A stretch of 64,000 bases of DNA from Vitis vinifera (GCF_030704535.1 NC_081812.1:22667501-22731500); one strand, 5' to 3'. Positions 1 through 13,058 are shown, counted from the stretch's first letter. A program made the numbers and translations. The notes: generated from the letters alone by a model not told the origin.

Positions 1-797
1 CCTAAATGTGCTTTTAGCTAGGATGATCAGGGGCAAAAACGTAAGGAATTATTTTAATTTCAAACTGTAATATGGACAATTATATTGTCTACAAAGGAGA
101 ACACTCTCCTCATTTGTTGCTCTTCTATCTAATTAACACAAGTTATCACCACCAAAAGCTACAAAAGAAGAGAAAGAAAAGAAAAGGCTAGAAATGGAAA
201 TCCTTGAGCCACTGTTCTTGCAAAACAAATAAATAAATGGAAGTCCAATTAGTCCATGGTCTGTATTCTTTCACTTAATTCTAGGATTAATGACAAAGAA
301 ACAAGAAACAACAATGCGATCAAGCTAAAGAAGACCCAAAAATCAAACAACCAAGCTGCTTGAAAAGCAAGTGACCCATAGATACAAACTACCTGAACAC
401 CCTAAATCTAGGCCATCCATAATACGTAGGTGTATGACAAACAGAAAGACTTCTATTAAACGTCTCATTGAAAATCACAATAGTAACTGAAATTAGACAA
501 ATATTTAGTTCATGGACAACCAATCATAATATCATGCGCATGTGTTTCTTCCACAATGCACCCCAACTGACACTGCATAACACCAGATAGAGCTGATTTT
601 GTAATCTAGAAAGAGTATATGAATATGTCATTTGGTATTTTTTTCATTAGGACTACAAGCCCTCAGGATGCCTTCCATTCTTTTGTTTACTTCTATAGTT
701 CCCACCACCCTTATAATTGAGGGGCACTTTGCGTACTCTTCCTCCATAAAAGAGGCAAATAATATGTAACCATACATCAATATATTTTCATCCTTAC
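1..797 (-). other. NRPA1 intron 8, no exon recognised
   Basis: After the exon ending at 798 (CCT GAG followed by GTAAGG on the minus strand) I find no continuation of the Pol I coding sequence down to the left edge. The stretch is AT-rich and looks intronic. The next exon must be off the window. Confidence 0.6.
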
Positions 798-3700
798 CTC
801 AGGATATGTCAATCTCAATGCAAAATATGGAGGAATCCCAATTTCATTAACAGCTAAATAAGGATCTGGGGATATGACAGACCGGCAAGCAAAATTAACC
901 CTCTTTCCCATCATTTTCTGGCGGAACACACCCTCCTTTTTCTCCAGCAACTGACATATTCCAGAACCAGTATCTCTTTGACCTTGACCTAGCATCAAAG
1001 TACATTATCAGCTGCAGCATGCAGTGGTTAATTCAGAAGTGCCTACAGTTATATTGCAACAAGAAGATGCATTAACTCATCCAACACTGCCTAATATACA
1101 TTAGAGAAGTAACAGAAACCGTGTGCAAAGTAGCACACACTCCTCACCAGTGCTATCAGACCAGTGAACCAGCAATCTATCCAGTCAACTGATCCAAATC
1201 AAGCTATGAAACCAATTTTATATATTATATGTGAAAGCCAAAGCTAAATGTTGCAGGAAAGAGATTCAAAACTCAACATTTCATACAATATCAAGAACAT
1301 CATTCAACATGCTGCCTCAATGTTCAACATGTGTTAGCAGAATTAACCACAAGCCAAAACAATTGATCAGTAATGCATCCATCAAAACATGTTATACACA
1401 TACACACATGCATCCAGACTTACCTGCAGCAGTTTTGCCGTCGAACAAGACATTAATAGATTGCTGAAGATCCATCCACCTACTAATAATCTTTGAACGT
1501 TCTGAGTTGTTAGCATGAGCATTTCCCAAAGCTATATTGGCCTGCAACACCTTACCTAATAAAACAGTTTGGGGATGCTCCATCACCTGAAAGAGACATA
1601 AAACTGCAACATTTAAATTATGCCATACACTAATGCATACTTAAAATACAACCTTAAGCCAGTAGAGACAGTTTAACAATAAGATAAAATGGTTAAATAC
1701 ATTAGAACCAACATATGGTGCAGAAACATGAAAATAAAATTGCAACATGATGTTCTATTATGTTCTTTAAAAATTCAAACAGCATGCAAGTCGAAGACAG
1801 AGTCATCAACAGAAAAGGCTAAAATTTCTGAAGGGGAAGTATTTGTAGTTAAAAATTGTAATCACTTTTTTAACCAAAATATATGACTATTCCTCAAATG
1901 ACAAGTACATGTTTTCAGAACTCAAATATTCTGCTTCCCTTTTAAGTGCCTCTGATTTCCCCATAGCACAAAATTCAAAATTTAAGTACATTACCAACAA
2001 CTCATGAACATTTTTCATTTGATCTTTTTAGATGATAACCACATGCAATAATAAAAAGAAAATCATCTTGGAAATTAAGGTTTACCTTCACGAAAATAGT
2101 AAATGTAGTAAATGTTCTAAACAATCTATCTTCACCCATACATGGATTTTCATATCCAAAATAAGCAATAAAGATTAGAATAATAAACATTACACAAACA
2201 AACCCAAGAAAAAAATATCAACCTGAAAGAACCTTCTATCACCAATGATGTAGTGTGACACATACAAAACAAGCTCCTACACATTTTTCAAATAATTACA
2301 CACATGCAGAGGGCATTGCTTCTTAAATAAGCTACTTACAGAAATTTGTCCTTTGGAAGGCGGGCGGAATTTGATTGGGGGTACAAGAATGGTCTCCAGA
2401 AAAAACATAGAGTAACCTGCTTTATTTCCTGATGCACCGAGACGTTCCTGTAGAATATCACTGATAAACGAGCAGAGTTCAGCTTCATTTTCCCACAAAC
2501 GTTCCATAATATCTCTAACCTGTGATAGTATGAGTTCACAATGCACTCATTAGAATATTTCTCAATATAATCAAACCAAATACTTTTGTAACCACATAAT
2601 TGACAACTACTACAGACATTAGCCAAGGCAACTGATGATGATGCTCCAATGCTTGCAAGAAGCATACCTCGGATGGTAACAGAGGACCTGAAAAGAAACT
2701 CTTTTGCTTAATGAATTCAATAGGCGCTTGTGCCCCTTTCCTTTCAAGCCTTTTGGTCACAGTATCTTGAATTCCATCAGTGGGTGCTATAGATGAATGT
2801 GTTTCATCTGTGTCAACACCATCTCCCCAAGGAAACATATCATTAACATTCTCTACCTCAGATGAAGATTTCTCCTCTGCAACCCTACTTAATGGCCTTT
2901 CCAGCTTGCTGCCCCTAATAACATTAGCTCTAGTCTGTGCATCCGACAAGCCAGCCTACAGACATTATCAGATAGGAAAAATGTTAGAAAACCCTCAGGA
3001 AGTTTTACACAATGAACTACAAAAGGGACAATGCATTTTAGGTCATAAGTTTGACATGACATAAAGCTACAGTCCAAGACAGTCCATGTAGGTCAGAAAA
3101 GAAAGCATGAGCCAGCATGCATGTCTGATTTACGAAAAAGACTAGAGGTTAACAACTGAATCAAAATAAAAGTACATATTCACAATGAGAAGCAAAACCT
3201 CATAGATACTATTAACAAACATTGGATATATTAACTCACTCTTAAGCCCTGTCTGGATTGGCTTTTTGGAAGCCAAAGGCTCTATTTTAAGTCCAACCAA
3301 AAACTTCTAGCTATGTTTGGGCAATTTTAATAGAAGTGCTTGCCAAGATGATCCCTTTGAAACCATAGTTTCAGCTTCAACATTTTCCAAAATTCAAAAG
3401 CAAAAAGGTGGCTCATGAGGCATTGATAACAAAATGGTAACTTTCAGAGCAAACACTTTGTAACATGTAAACAGGGCAGAAATATAGAAAGAAAGGATGG
3501 TGGCTACATTCACCACGACTTTCACCACACCTCTACAACATACTTACAAAGCAGGTGATGATCGGAGATGATAAAAGATGGTCAACAGGCATTAAATGCA
3601 AAAAAAAAAAAAAAGACTTAGCACTCGATTACTACCTACAACCTAACAAGATGATAAAAAGATGGTAAAAGTGATGGGGCAATTAGCATTTTCCCATAAA

Positions 3701-4779
3701 TAAAACAACAAAGAGCTATATATACAAATCAGGCGGAGTAGGACATGGCAGTGGCATGGATAGGGCAATGGATAAATACAAGTGCAAATTGTTAATAAAA
3801 AATAAAGGCCTTAAGGAACATCCATATCACCTTTTACATTCTGCAAATTTATTTGAATACAACTTTACTAAACTGTTATCAGGAAAAAAAAAAAAAAAAA
3901 GGATAAACTCTTTTACCATTTAGTTTTCTGATCTTTCCCACTGTCAAAGAAATCACTATAATCATCACAATTCTGAATTTTTGGAGTTTCACCTTTTCAT
4001 TCTACAAGAGAATGAAATACGAAAAAAGCATGACTAAAAAAAAAAATCCAGCCCCCCCAACAACCACCAAAAAAAAAAAAAAAAAAAGATAAAAAATTAC
4101 TTAGCTAAATAGAAGTCATTCATCATGATCCTAATGATAAGCACAAGACCCAACTAAAATAAATTATTAAAAAATTGCATAAATCACTCATTTCCCTAAA
4201 CACTTCCTAAGTAAATAAAGATGGAATTTGTTTTAAAAAGGAAGTTTGGCCATAGGTATTACAGGCATCATGTCAACCAATGTCAACATGCCATAATTGA
4301 TAATAAGTGTCATGCATGGCATTGTGCGATAATGTTAAGTTGTCATGATCAAATTAGGAACCATAAAACTTTAGTTTTCACAGCTTCCAACTAGTAATCC
4401 AATTTTCAAGCAATGGAATGAGAAAACATACCATGTGAAACCATCCAAAAGTAGGCTTGGTGACTTGAGGACTCTTGGCTTTGCAATTTTTACAATCTCT
4501 ATGTTTCAGCTTCAGAAAATTATCCATAACAGACATTGCTTCGATGCACTGAAGAGAGGTCCATTCTTGCTGCTTCAAATGCACAGAGCAATTATCTCGT
4601 GCACTTGAATTAACTGTAGAAGAACATGATACATGACTCCCATCACTGTCTTCAGGATATGAAGATTCACTTGGTGAGATTGAATCCAAATTTTTGGCCC
4701 CAACAACATCACCCTTGCTTATGAGTTCCAATTGAGAAACATATTTTTGGACCTTAAATTGGAAAAATAAAAAATAAAA

Positions 4780-4833
<54 letters not shown>

Positions 4834-7800
4834 TTTTTCATTTAAATGCCATTGAAGGAAAGAAAAAAGAAGCAAAATAGAGAATCCTATAAGAAAAAAT
4901 AATATGAAAGAGCTCAACAGAGCAGTTAAGGAGACATTACCAGGCTGCTGCTTGTCTTGAAGTGATGGCAGAAGAAACAAGTTTTTTGTAGAAGATTGTG
5001 AAGCAGATTAAATAATAAGGGATTGTAGACTGATGAAACAAGGTCAATATGACCACAATGACCTGGGCAATAAAATGAACGCTGGCCGCATGATTGACAA
5101 CTGCATGGAGATGAAGGTCTAACTACGTTAATATCATGTCAAATCATAAGCACAAGATCTTCCATTAAAAAGAAACCAACAATCTTGATTCCATTAACCT
5201 TTTATGTAAGAAAAAAAATATTATAGCAGTTAAAGCAAGAATGCCAGGATTAAAGAAGAATACTTCCCTAAGAACGGTACAGGCATAGAAAAATAAAACT
5301 GAAAAAGAAAATGGTCAACCAACAAGAAGGCACACAAAAGGGGTAATCCAGCCCCAAAAAATGCAATCCAGAGAGGAAGTTCATCTTTTAACAAGGAAAA
5401 TCCATTTCAGAGTTAGCCATTCTAATCATCCAAACAAATTTCATGCTTGCCAGGAAAAAAATCAATAAATCTAGATAAAGGCATATATCTTCAGAGAAGG
5501 CTAGAAGAACCTTCATTCAGTTTATCACATTGAGGATAAGATCTAAAGCTTTTCCAACAGATTTAAACTACCTCCTAAAGTAACCTCCATTATAATGGTC
5601 ACTTCCTTACGAGGTAGCTTAAATCTGTTGGAAAAAAGCTTTTTGAAATATGTTACCCTCACTATAATCTCAGTCTTTTGGCTTGAAAGTGAAAGAACCT
5701 TTAAGAGAGTTATCAGCCGACCAAGAGAACACTAAGGTACCTCTTAGCATCATTACAACCCATCTGGGTGTCTTCATGTATGCTTTTTCACATTGATACC
5801 AGATGTGTGTAGAAAATGGAACCTGCCTCCTTTGGGTTTCATCAACCAACATTGATGCATGCTATTTAAGCAACTAAGTTTAGTGGACACCAGAGGTATT
5901 TCCAGAGATCTCAGAGTGGAAAAGTTATGAGCATTTTGGAAAGTACTAGAAGAACATCTTCCCCTTGAAAGCTAAAATATTAGTGCTTTTCAAGGGGATA
6001 CAGGAAGCTTCAGCAATTGGCTTACTATCCTTCCATGAAAGCAAATTTCTTATTTCTCTATAGTGGAAGACCTAGAATTTGGCCCCCTTGGGATTTGGCC
6101 ACTGGATGAAAGAAAAAACTTATTTTCTTCCTTCAAATGGCTCAAATTCTGTTGGTTGTACAGGTCTAGCAATGGTGAAGCAAATCCCCTAACTACTGGA
6201 TCCATTCAAAGAATAATTTCACCTTAGGTTTAGGCTGAGACTAATCATGACCAGTAGAATTTCTGTGATCTTCCAATTCATCATTTCCTCTTTACTTTGC
6301 AATTCCTCTCTTTTTTTAACAATTAGCAAAATCCTTCCATTTCCTCTAGAAAAAATTATTATTATTACCATCATTTTAATCCTTTGTCGAGTTCAATACG
6401 AACAATGAATTGGGTGCTCATCAGTGTGTTAAATTAAAAACAAGAAAATTTTCAAAAATCATCAGATTTAAAAAAATTAAGAGTACTATATCTAAACCAG
6501 CCCCTCATAAAGGATGCATTCTTTTTTGTACTCATACTATAAAAACCATGCATCGGGGCAATTAATGCATTCATCCTATTTGTACAAGCATAAAAGCTTA
6601 TAGCTTGCCAAAAAAAGGTTTCTTGTACATCTAAATACACAATGAAAAGCAAAGGTCATATTATTTTCCAAACAATGAATTGAATTCACTGCATTAACAT
6701 TTAATCTAAAACAAGCACTCAAAAACCCTGCCAATAAGTAAGATTCACATAATTGAGTCCCTTCCAAATCATTGCAAGAAGAGGAAATAAACCCTCACGT
6801 CACATGAAACTTCTAAAAAGAAAAACACATGCATAAAGTCAATTCAGATGAGGATTGATGCCGGTTGCAAATGGCATCAATTACAGTTTAATCCAAATTG
6901 TAACCAGTGAAAGATAACAACTGCAAAATAATAGTATAACAATGATGATCCTGGAGTGCAAAAGAAAAGAAGAAAAGAAGAAAAGAAAAAAGATTATGGA
7001 GATCATGTGATCAAAAAATCCCACCAAGCAGGGTTATATTCTTGCACATTAATAATAAGCTTGAATGTTGATAAGCTCAAAGGGGGTGAAAAACATCAAA
7101 GGAGTTAGAGCTGAGACTTACGGTGTGTTTTCATCTATCGACCCCAATGCTGGATCATACAGTCCACCGGGCACTGGTCTCTGCACACTGTCGAGCATGA
7201 GGGGACTTGTAATCTTCTTAAAACTATACTTCCTAACCTCTTCATCAGTGAAGAAACTGAATTTAACAGCTTCAACAAATTCCGTGGTGCCCTGCAATAA
7301 ACCTCCATTTAGAACTATGCTATAATTTATAAATCGAATCTAAATAAGGGGAATATATGTATGTTCAAGATATTTGAATCATAGGTAGCCAATTATATAA
7401 CCAAAAAAAAAAAAAAAACCCTCCATTCCACTCATCTCGTGAACTATCTGGCTAAATTCAGGTCGCTTATCTTTCCCTCCCCCTTCTATTTTGTTAAAAA
7501 CGACAATAACAGGAATAAGAGTGACTAAAACAAATTCTTTTATTTTCCGGGAAACCTAACGAATGATACATAAACACAAGTTGGACACTACAGAAAAATA
7601 AGATATTTATATAAATTTGGCTGGAAGATGACGCAGCGCTGCCCAAGGTAGAAAGAGGAAAAGAAAATTCCATGACGACATAATAATCTGGTTAAACTAA
7701 AAACAATAAATTCCCAAGGCCCTTGTGTTTTTTAAACAACTAAACCCAAAGGCAAATTCAAGGGATAGAAAGAACAACACCACACTCAGTCGACTAAAAT

Positions 7801-7906
7801 ATCGCACACAAAACTGCAACATTCAAAAAAGGAAAATCATTCATAAAATCAGTATAATCAACATAGTGCTTTTGGGAGAATAAACCACCTCGATAACGTG
7901 CGCCAT
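798..7906 (-). CDS. NRPA1: DNA-directed RNA polymerase I largest subunit, N-terminal 498 codons (partial)
   Basis: Encodes the start of the Pol I catalytic subunit, which transcribes 35S rRNA genes in the nucleolus. Coding exons on the minus strand: 7886-7906 (or 7889-7906), 7122-7291, 4941-5100, 4432-4752, 2668-2955, 2340-2519, 1424-1586, 798-988. All joins are in frame and total 498 codons. The start is MAHVIEV. Exon 3 carries the clamp zinc site: C65, C68, C75, H78 in a CxxC...CPGH context, then CFFC at 105-108; exon 4 ends with another CxxC (about 204-207). Exon 4 also holds a Ser-rich acidic stretch before the second CxxC, in the region where Pol I subunits differ from Pol II. Exon 8 contains [16 protein letters not shown], the conserved core motif of largest subunits and the best family marker. 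The catalytic NADFDGDEM region and the rest of this roughly 1,600-residue family lie off the left edge. Nothing indicates a broken gene. The Pol I assignment rather than II or III rests on the N-terminal wording and is fairly firm. Confidence 0.9.
4781..4830. repeat. (AT)n microsatellite in NRPA1 intron 3
   Basis: An uninterrupted AT dinucleotide run of about 50 bp sits between the exons at 4432-4752 and 4941-5100, close to the acceptor of exon 4. Its length is likely to vary between individuals. Confidence 0.95.
5544..5642. repeat. Imperfect inverted repeat (hairpin) in NRPA1 intron 2
   Basis: Two arms of about 31 bp, 5544-5574 and 5611-5642, are reverse complements apart from a few mismatches and a small A bulge; each contains the 13-mer TCCAACAGATTTA or its complement. 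The 36-bp loop includes a shorter palindrome, CCATTATAATGG. It could be a small MITE remnant or a hairpin formed in the intron RNA. I saw no target duplication. Confidence 0.75.
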
Positions 7907-8060
7907 ACTGATGTTGCTGTTACTGGAGCTGTCACTAGGGCGCAGGCAAAACCTGGAAAGGGTAATCAATCGCAACTGAGCATCATAATAGAGTTCTCTC
8001 TTGTAGAGGAGATGAGGGTTTATTGCCCTGCGGCGGAAAGAATGTAATAGAAAGAGAAGA
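7907..8060 (-). promoter_or_regulatory. NRPA1 5' leader / proximal promoter region
   Basis: This is the sequence directly upstream of the NRPA1 ATG. It has mixed composition and no obvious TATA box at a usual distance. Transcription start is not determinable from sequence alone; the region is named only by position. Confidence 0.4.
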
Positions 8061-9002
8061 AGCCAAAGCTTTTGTCATTTGTTCAAAATATTGAAAACAA
8101 AATACCAATAAATTAATAGTTACATATATTCACCTTCTTCGGGTCGGGCCATGTAGCTTTAAGCCCTGGAATTAAGTAATTTAAAAATTAAAATCACTAC
8201 ATTTTTATTAATTTTTCTTCAAATAAAATATTCTTCCCATACCTTTTAATTGATTTGATTTTATTGAAGGATTACTAGTTAAATCAAAAACCTCCAACTA
8301 TGTTTGGTTTCGGAAAGTGCTAAGGAAATAAAAAAAACATTAAAAAAATTGTTTCCTTATATTTAGTTTAATAGTGAAAAATATAAAAGAAAATAAAAAA
8401 TAATTAAAATTTGAAAAAAAAAATTATATATTTTAAATTTATTTAATTTTTATATAATAATAAAAAATAAATAAAATTAGTTTTAAAAAAAATATATATA
8501 TATATAATTTAATGAGTTTAAACCTATATTTTATTTTATTTCATTTTTCTTTCATCCTATTTTTCATATTTCTTTTATTTCCCTTATATTTTCCCGAAAA
8601 TTTCCCAATAATCAAACAAAACTTGATATTAGATATAGAAATTTATTTTTGAGATATATATTTAAAATGTTCTTAAAATGTAAAAGTATATGACTAAGAT
8701 ATACTTATGTTTAGAATTAGAGAATTAGTGGAAATTATTTGGTTTTATTTTTATTTGTTTAAAATACAAAATATTTGTCTTTTTTTAATATCAAAATGTT
8801 TTTAGATTTCGGTGAAAAAAAAAGATAGAAAGTATTTTTAAATCGAAGTTTGATTAATCTTTATTTTGATAATAACAAAATAAAAATTAAAGTTAATGAT
8901 TTATCATCATTATGTTTATGTGATGAAATAATAAAAAATATGTCAAATTAAAATAAAATAAGAAAACATAAAAGAGAAGGATAATTAAGACCTATTATTA
9001 AT
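8061..9002. other. Gene-free AT-rich spacer
   Basis: Strongly AT-rich, with many A and T runs and no reading frame of interest. It separates the divergent end of NRPA1 from the tandem duplication that begins near 9003. I see no RNA gene or clear transposon ends in it. Confidence 0.6.
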
Positions 9003-9640
9003 AATATTTTTGTGAGGTTGTTAGAGAATTAAGATCACAAATTTCTTTTTTGTTTGCACGCTTAAAATCATCTAGTGTTAAATTATTTTCAATTATTTTA
9101 TAAATTGGATAAAAAAAAAAAAAAAAAAAAGGGAATTTAGTAAAAACCTATATTTTAATATGGTTAAAATATATTTAAAAGTTTACCAAATGTTGCAAAG
9201 CTATTTAGCCTTGATATGATCTTAAATTGTATTTTCAATGCAACCCAATGACATACAAGGAGCCATGTAAGCTAGTTTTGGAATTGGACCGTTTGGTTTA
9301 GATGCATCGAATAGCCAAATTCGTTTCCAATCAGTAATAGCTAATCATAATACAAATTTGAAAAGTTTTATGGATGATTTGATCTAGGACGAAGGTAGAT
9401 TCCTCTTTTATAAAAAAATAATAATAATAATAAATAAATAAACTAAATGTAATTAATCAACAACCTCTGTTTTTTTTTTTTTTTTAAATTATCAATGATT
9501 CATTAACTACATATACACATTGATAATCTAAAAAAACTTTTCAACTCTCTATTTTCTTTTTCCTACCACAAAGCCTTTGAACTTTTAGAAAATAAAAATC
9601 ATCCAACAAATTGCTCCAAATTACCCAGAATTTTGAATTA

Positions 9641-10030
9641 TCAATCTGGAATTTCCGATATATCTGAAAAGAAATCTAGAAAGTCATTCGCATCCATAAT
9701 CAACTCGTTAAAATCTGGAATAGGTCTCGGGACCTCGTAATCGAAAGAAACCAATGGCAGGCTTGGCGGCCAAGAATTGGTGAAAGACGGACAACTACTC
9801 GAGTCATTGCCTCCTCCGCCGATTCCTCCAATTTCTGTTGTGTTTTCCTCGTTCGATTCAAACATCATCTCAGGAATCTGTAAGGGAGTACGAATGAATT
9901 GTTTATGAAGCTTCACCATTATAGTTTTGGTCCTCGGTTTCTTCGTTATTTTTTGTGGGAAAACGCCTGCAAGAGGTCGTGGACGTTTGCTGTTGTGCCT
10001 GGGTATCGTTGATCTTCTTTTTCTTGGCAT
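9641..10030 (-). CDS. Unknown intronless 129-aa protein, copy A
   Basis: An intact ORF from ATG at 10030 to the stop at 9641. I do not recognise the family. The N-terminal third is very basic, with PRKRR, SKRPRP and KKPRTK clusters that look like nuclear localisation signals. The middle is Gly- and Ser-rich (about residues 68-80). The C-terminal end is acidic and aromatic (DANDFLDFFSDISEIPD), which resembles an acidic activation tail. By eye it is about 88% identical to the ORF at 12598-12987. A TATAAATAAATA box lies 40-51 bp upstream of the ATG. A plausible but unproven reading is a small nuclear regulator. It could also be an orphan or lineage-specific gene, or the remnant of a larger transcription factor. 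Both copies remaining open argues that it is coding. Confidence 0.6.
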   Translation of the reverse strand: MPRKRRSTIPRHNSKRPRPLAGVFPQKITKKPRTKTIMVKLHKQFIRTPLQIPEMMFESNEENTTEIGGIGGGGNDSSSCPSFTNSWPPSLPLVSFDYEVPRPIPDFNELIMDANDFLDFFSDISEIPD

Positions 10031-10069
10031 GGCTTCAGTTCTTGGTCGAAGAGAAAGTAAGGCCTTCCT

Positions 10070-10081
10070 TATTTATTTATA
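10070..10081 (-). promoter_or_regulatory. TATA box of ORF copy A
   Basis: On the minus strand this reads TATAAATAAATA, 40-51 bp upstream of the ATG at 10030. It implies a very short leader. The same element is kept upstream of the second copy (13047-13058). Confidence 0.6.
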
Positions 10082-10217
10082 GGAAGTAGAGAAAGGTACC
10101 AATTTGTAAAGTAGTCTGAAATCTGAATTGGTTTCCAGTCATTATTTTTATCCAAATAGGAAATATAAAAAACCTATATTTCTAATTGCGGCCGGATTAT
10201 ATTTGCTTCTTTATATT

Positions 10218-10250
<33 letters not shown>

Positions 10251-11171
10251 TTAAATTGATAAATTTGCTACCTTAGATTCTTAGAATAAACCCTAGATTT
10301 TCATTAATAACAAAAATACCACCATCAAATGGAACGTCCGCTTTATATTCATTAATTTATGAAAATTTTTATTATATAAAATTACTCCACCTTTAAAATA
10401 TGAACAATTGCTATTTTTAAATGGGAACAACTTTTTCAACATATATAAATATATTATTTTTGAAAATAAAAATAAAAAAATTCTTAATTGAGAATATAAA
10501 AGGCCATAGATAACTTTTTGTTTTTGGACTTGGCTAAATCCGTAAGACTCGATTCATTAAACATAAACTAACTTTTCCCACAAGTCAAAACAGAGCTATT
10601 CCAATAAGTAACATTTACTGACTTCTATATTAAACTTTCATTAAGCCATATAAGCAAAAGTAGCCAACCAAGCTTAGAAACTATTATAAAGCTAAAAAAA
10701 GAAGAAAAAAAAATGATGGCTTTTCAAGAGCCAATCCAAACCAAACAAGGTGTAAACGACTGAAAAGATACTATAAATATAATTGAGAATAAATACCTTA
10801 GAAAAATAGAAAAAGAAAAAAATCCAATGGAAGATGGTTCAGCCACTTCAAGTAAAAGTCTAAGAACTAGGCTACTCAGATTGGTAATTAATGAATTGAT
10901 ATTTTAGTGAGGTTGTCAGAGAACTAAGATCACAAATTTCATTTTTGCTTGCACACTCAAAATCATCTAGTGTTAAATTATTTTCAATTATTTTATAAAT
11001 TGGATTAAAAAAATGAATTTAGTAAAAACCTAGGTTATAATATAGTTAAAACATCTTTAAACATTTATCAAATGTTGCAAAGCTATTAGTCATGGTTTTT
11101 TAGCCTCCATATGATCTTAAATTGTATTTTTAATGCAACCCAATGACATACAATGAGTCATTTAAGCTTGT

Positions 11172-12330
11172 TAAGGTCGATCAACCAAATGTAATAAAAA
11201 CAAAACCTCAAAACTAACAAATCTCTGTTTCAATTGGTCAAGGCTAAACCTCAACTTATTGGGTAAGGATAACCCATGACAACTAGTTTAGACTTTCAAC
11301 TATTTTTTAAAAAACTCTAAACTTCTTGTATTCATAATGGAATATTATTAATATTGTGAAATGATATAAAGCCTCGTGTATCACCAAAAGGAAAAATTAA
11401 AACCATGAAGTATCACTTGTGATTAGCTAAGTGTGGGATCACTTGAGAAGTTCAAAAACTCGATATTTATTGTAAAAATTTATAAGTACTATTAAAGTCA
11501 ACTAATCCAAGTTGGTTTATAGTGAAACATTGAACTTAAGATTGAAATTAAAGGAGAACAAATGTAAGTTGAGATTAGATTGAACCATTATAAATATCGA
11601 GTTTGTATTTCTCATTTTATTGCCGTCTTTATTTATCTATATTTGTTTTTATATTGATTTTTATTAAACTTATATTATCACTTGCATTTTATAATTGTTA
11701 AATTTACAAAAAGTGATCATCATCTTATTCATGGTTGTCGGGTTTGTATAGTTAGAATCATGACAAATATATAGTTTAAATCATTAAAATTTGTTCAAAC
11801 GTTTTTATTAATTAAACGTTCAAATTACATATTTCAAATATATTTTAGTATAAAAAAACTTAGTTTTTTCACATATAATAATGCCATAAGAGAATATCAT
11901 AATAGCAAAATAATTTATAAGAGCATGCATTCATGGTGATGGTATTTTAAATAAATTTTTATTTGAATTATTCACACTTTAAAAATTAATTACCATTTTA
12001 TTTTAAAATTAGTATTTTAACAAGGTAATAAACAAAATGATAGAAAATTATTTTTTTAGTATTTTTCACCCTCTTACTTTAAATATTTTTTTTCCCTACA
12101 TTTTTCATGATATCCAAAAAACAAAGAATTATTTTTAACGTGTTAAAAAACAAAATATAATATAAATTATTAAGACGAGTCACATATGTATGCACATTTT
12201 TTTATGCAATTTGGTGGAGAACTTCAGAAATTCCCAGTCCCTCTACTACATAGAATTCCCTACAAGTCCGTAGGAATTACACCCGATAATGCCTAGAACC
12301 TTCTGACTCGCTTATGAATATATATATATA
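11172..12330. other. Copy-B-specific segment (insertion or replacement)
   Basis: About 1.16 kb present only in copy B, where copy A has about 165 bp of different sequence (9277-9440). It is AT-rich, has no ORF of note, and I could not define terminal inverted repeats or a clean target duplication. Either DNA was inserted here or copy A lost sequence. Confidence 0.6.
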
Positions 12331-12597
12331 AACGAAGTTAAATGTAATTAATCAAGAACCTTGGTTTTTTTTTTTTTTTTAAATTATCAATGATTCATTA
12401 ACTACATATACACATTGATAATCTAAAAACCTTTTACCTCTCTATTTTCTTTTGAACTTTTAGAAAATAAAAATCATCAAACAAATTGCTCCAAATTACC
12501 CAGAATTTTGAATTTACAAGGACACAAAAAAACCTTCAAAATTTTCCGGTTAGTTAATTATATATAACAGAATTGATGATAAAAAAAAAAAAAAAAA

Positions 12598-12987
12598 TCA
12601 ATCTGGAATTTCTGGTATATCTGCAAAGAAATTTAGAAAGTCATTCGCATCCATAAGCAGCTCATTAAAATCTGGAATAGGTCCCGGGACCTCGTAATCG
12701 AAAGAAACCAATGGCAGGCTTGGCAGCCAAGAATCGATGAAAGACGAACAACTACTTGAATCATTGCCTCCTCCGCTGCTTCCTCCAATTTCTGTTGTGT
12801 TTTCCTCATTCGATTCAAACATCATCTCAGGAATCTGTAAGGGAGTACGACTGAATGGTTTATGAAGCTTCACCATTATAGTTTTGGTCCTCGGTTTCTT
12901 CGTTATTTTTTGTGGGAAAACGCCTGCAAGGGGTCGTGGGCGTTTGCTGTTGTGCTTGGGCATCGTTGATCTTCTTTTTCTCGGCAT
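12598..12987 (-). CDS. Unknown intronless 129-aa protein, copy B
   Basis: The paralogue of the ORF at 9641-10030, of the same length with the same start and stop and no indels. About 15 residues differ, spread over the protein but mostly outside the basic N-terminal blocks and the conserved block KITKKPRTKTIMVKLHK. The run MFESNEENTTEIGG is identical in both. It keeps the basic N-terminus and acidic Phe-rich C-terminus. A longer TATAAATAAATAAATA box lies about 60-70 bp upstream of the ATG at 12987. Function is unknown. Equal length after visible divergence suggests that selection has kept the frame, though a recent duplication with no selection cannot be excluded. Confidence 0.6.
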   Translation of the reverse strand: MPRKRRSTMPKHNSKRPRPLAGVFPQKITKKPRTKTIMVKLHKPFSRTPLQIPEMMFESNEENTTEIGGSSGGGNDSSSCSSFIDSWLPSLPLVSFDYEVPGPIPDFNELLMDANDFLNFFADIPEIPD

Positions 12988-13046
12988 GGCATGATTTATT
13001 CAGTTCTTGGTTGAAGAGAAAGTAAGGCATTCCAGTTGCATCTATT

Positions 13047-13058
13047 TATTTATTTATA
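13047..13058 (-). promoter_or_regulatory. TATA box of ORF copy B
   Basis: The minus strand reads TATAAATAAATAAATA here, about 60-70 bp upstream of the ATG at 12987. It corresponds to the TATA element of copy A at 10070-10081. Confidence 0.55.

Larger units (their letters stand above)
9003..10897. repeat. Tandem duplication, copy A (about 1.9 kb)
   Basis: Copy A begins with the GTGAGGTTG segment near 9012 and ends at the AATTAATGAATTGATAT segment near 10880-10897. The same succession occurs in copy B (10898-13842), including the flanking poly-T tract, the ORF, its TATA box and the downstream TAAACCCTAGATTTTCATT block. The match covers the non-coding flanks as well as the ORF, so this is a DNA-level segmental duplication rather than a retrocopy. 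Confidence 0.85.

Noticed and set aside
4753-4940. 200-aa ORF (4378-4980) spanning NRPA1 exon 4, intron 3 and part of exon 3
   Set aside because: The middle is a translated AT microsatellite. GT-AG sites at 4940 and 4753 remove it and restore the Pol I frame.
5670-5852. 60-aa minus ORF in NRPA1 intron 2 that looked slightly coding
   Set aside because: No family is recognised and there are no flanking exon signals. It may be an old retroelement scrap, but the support is too weak.
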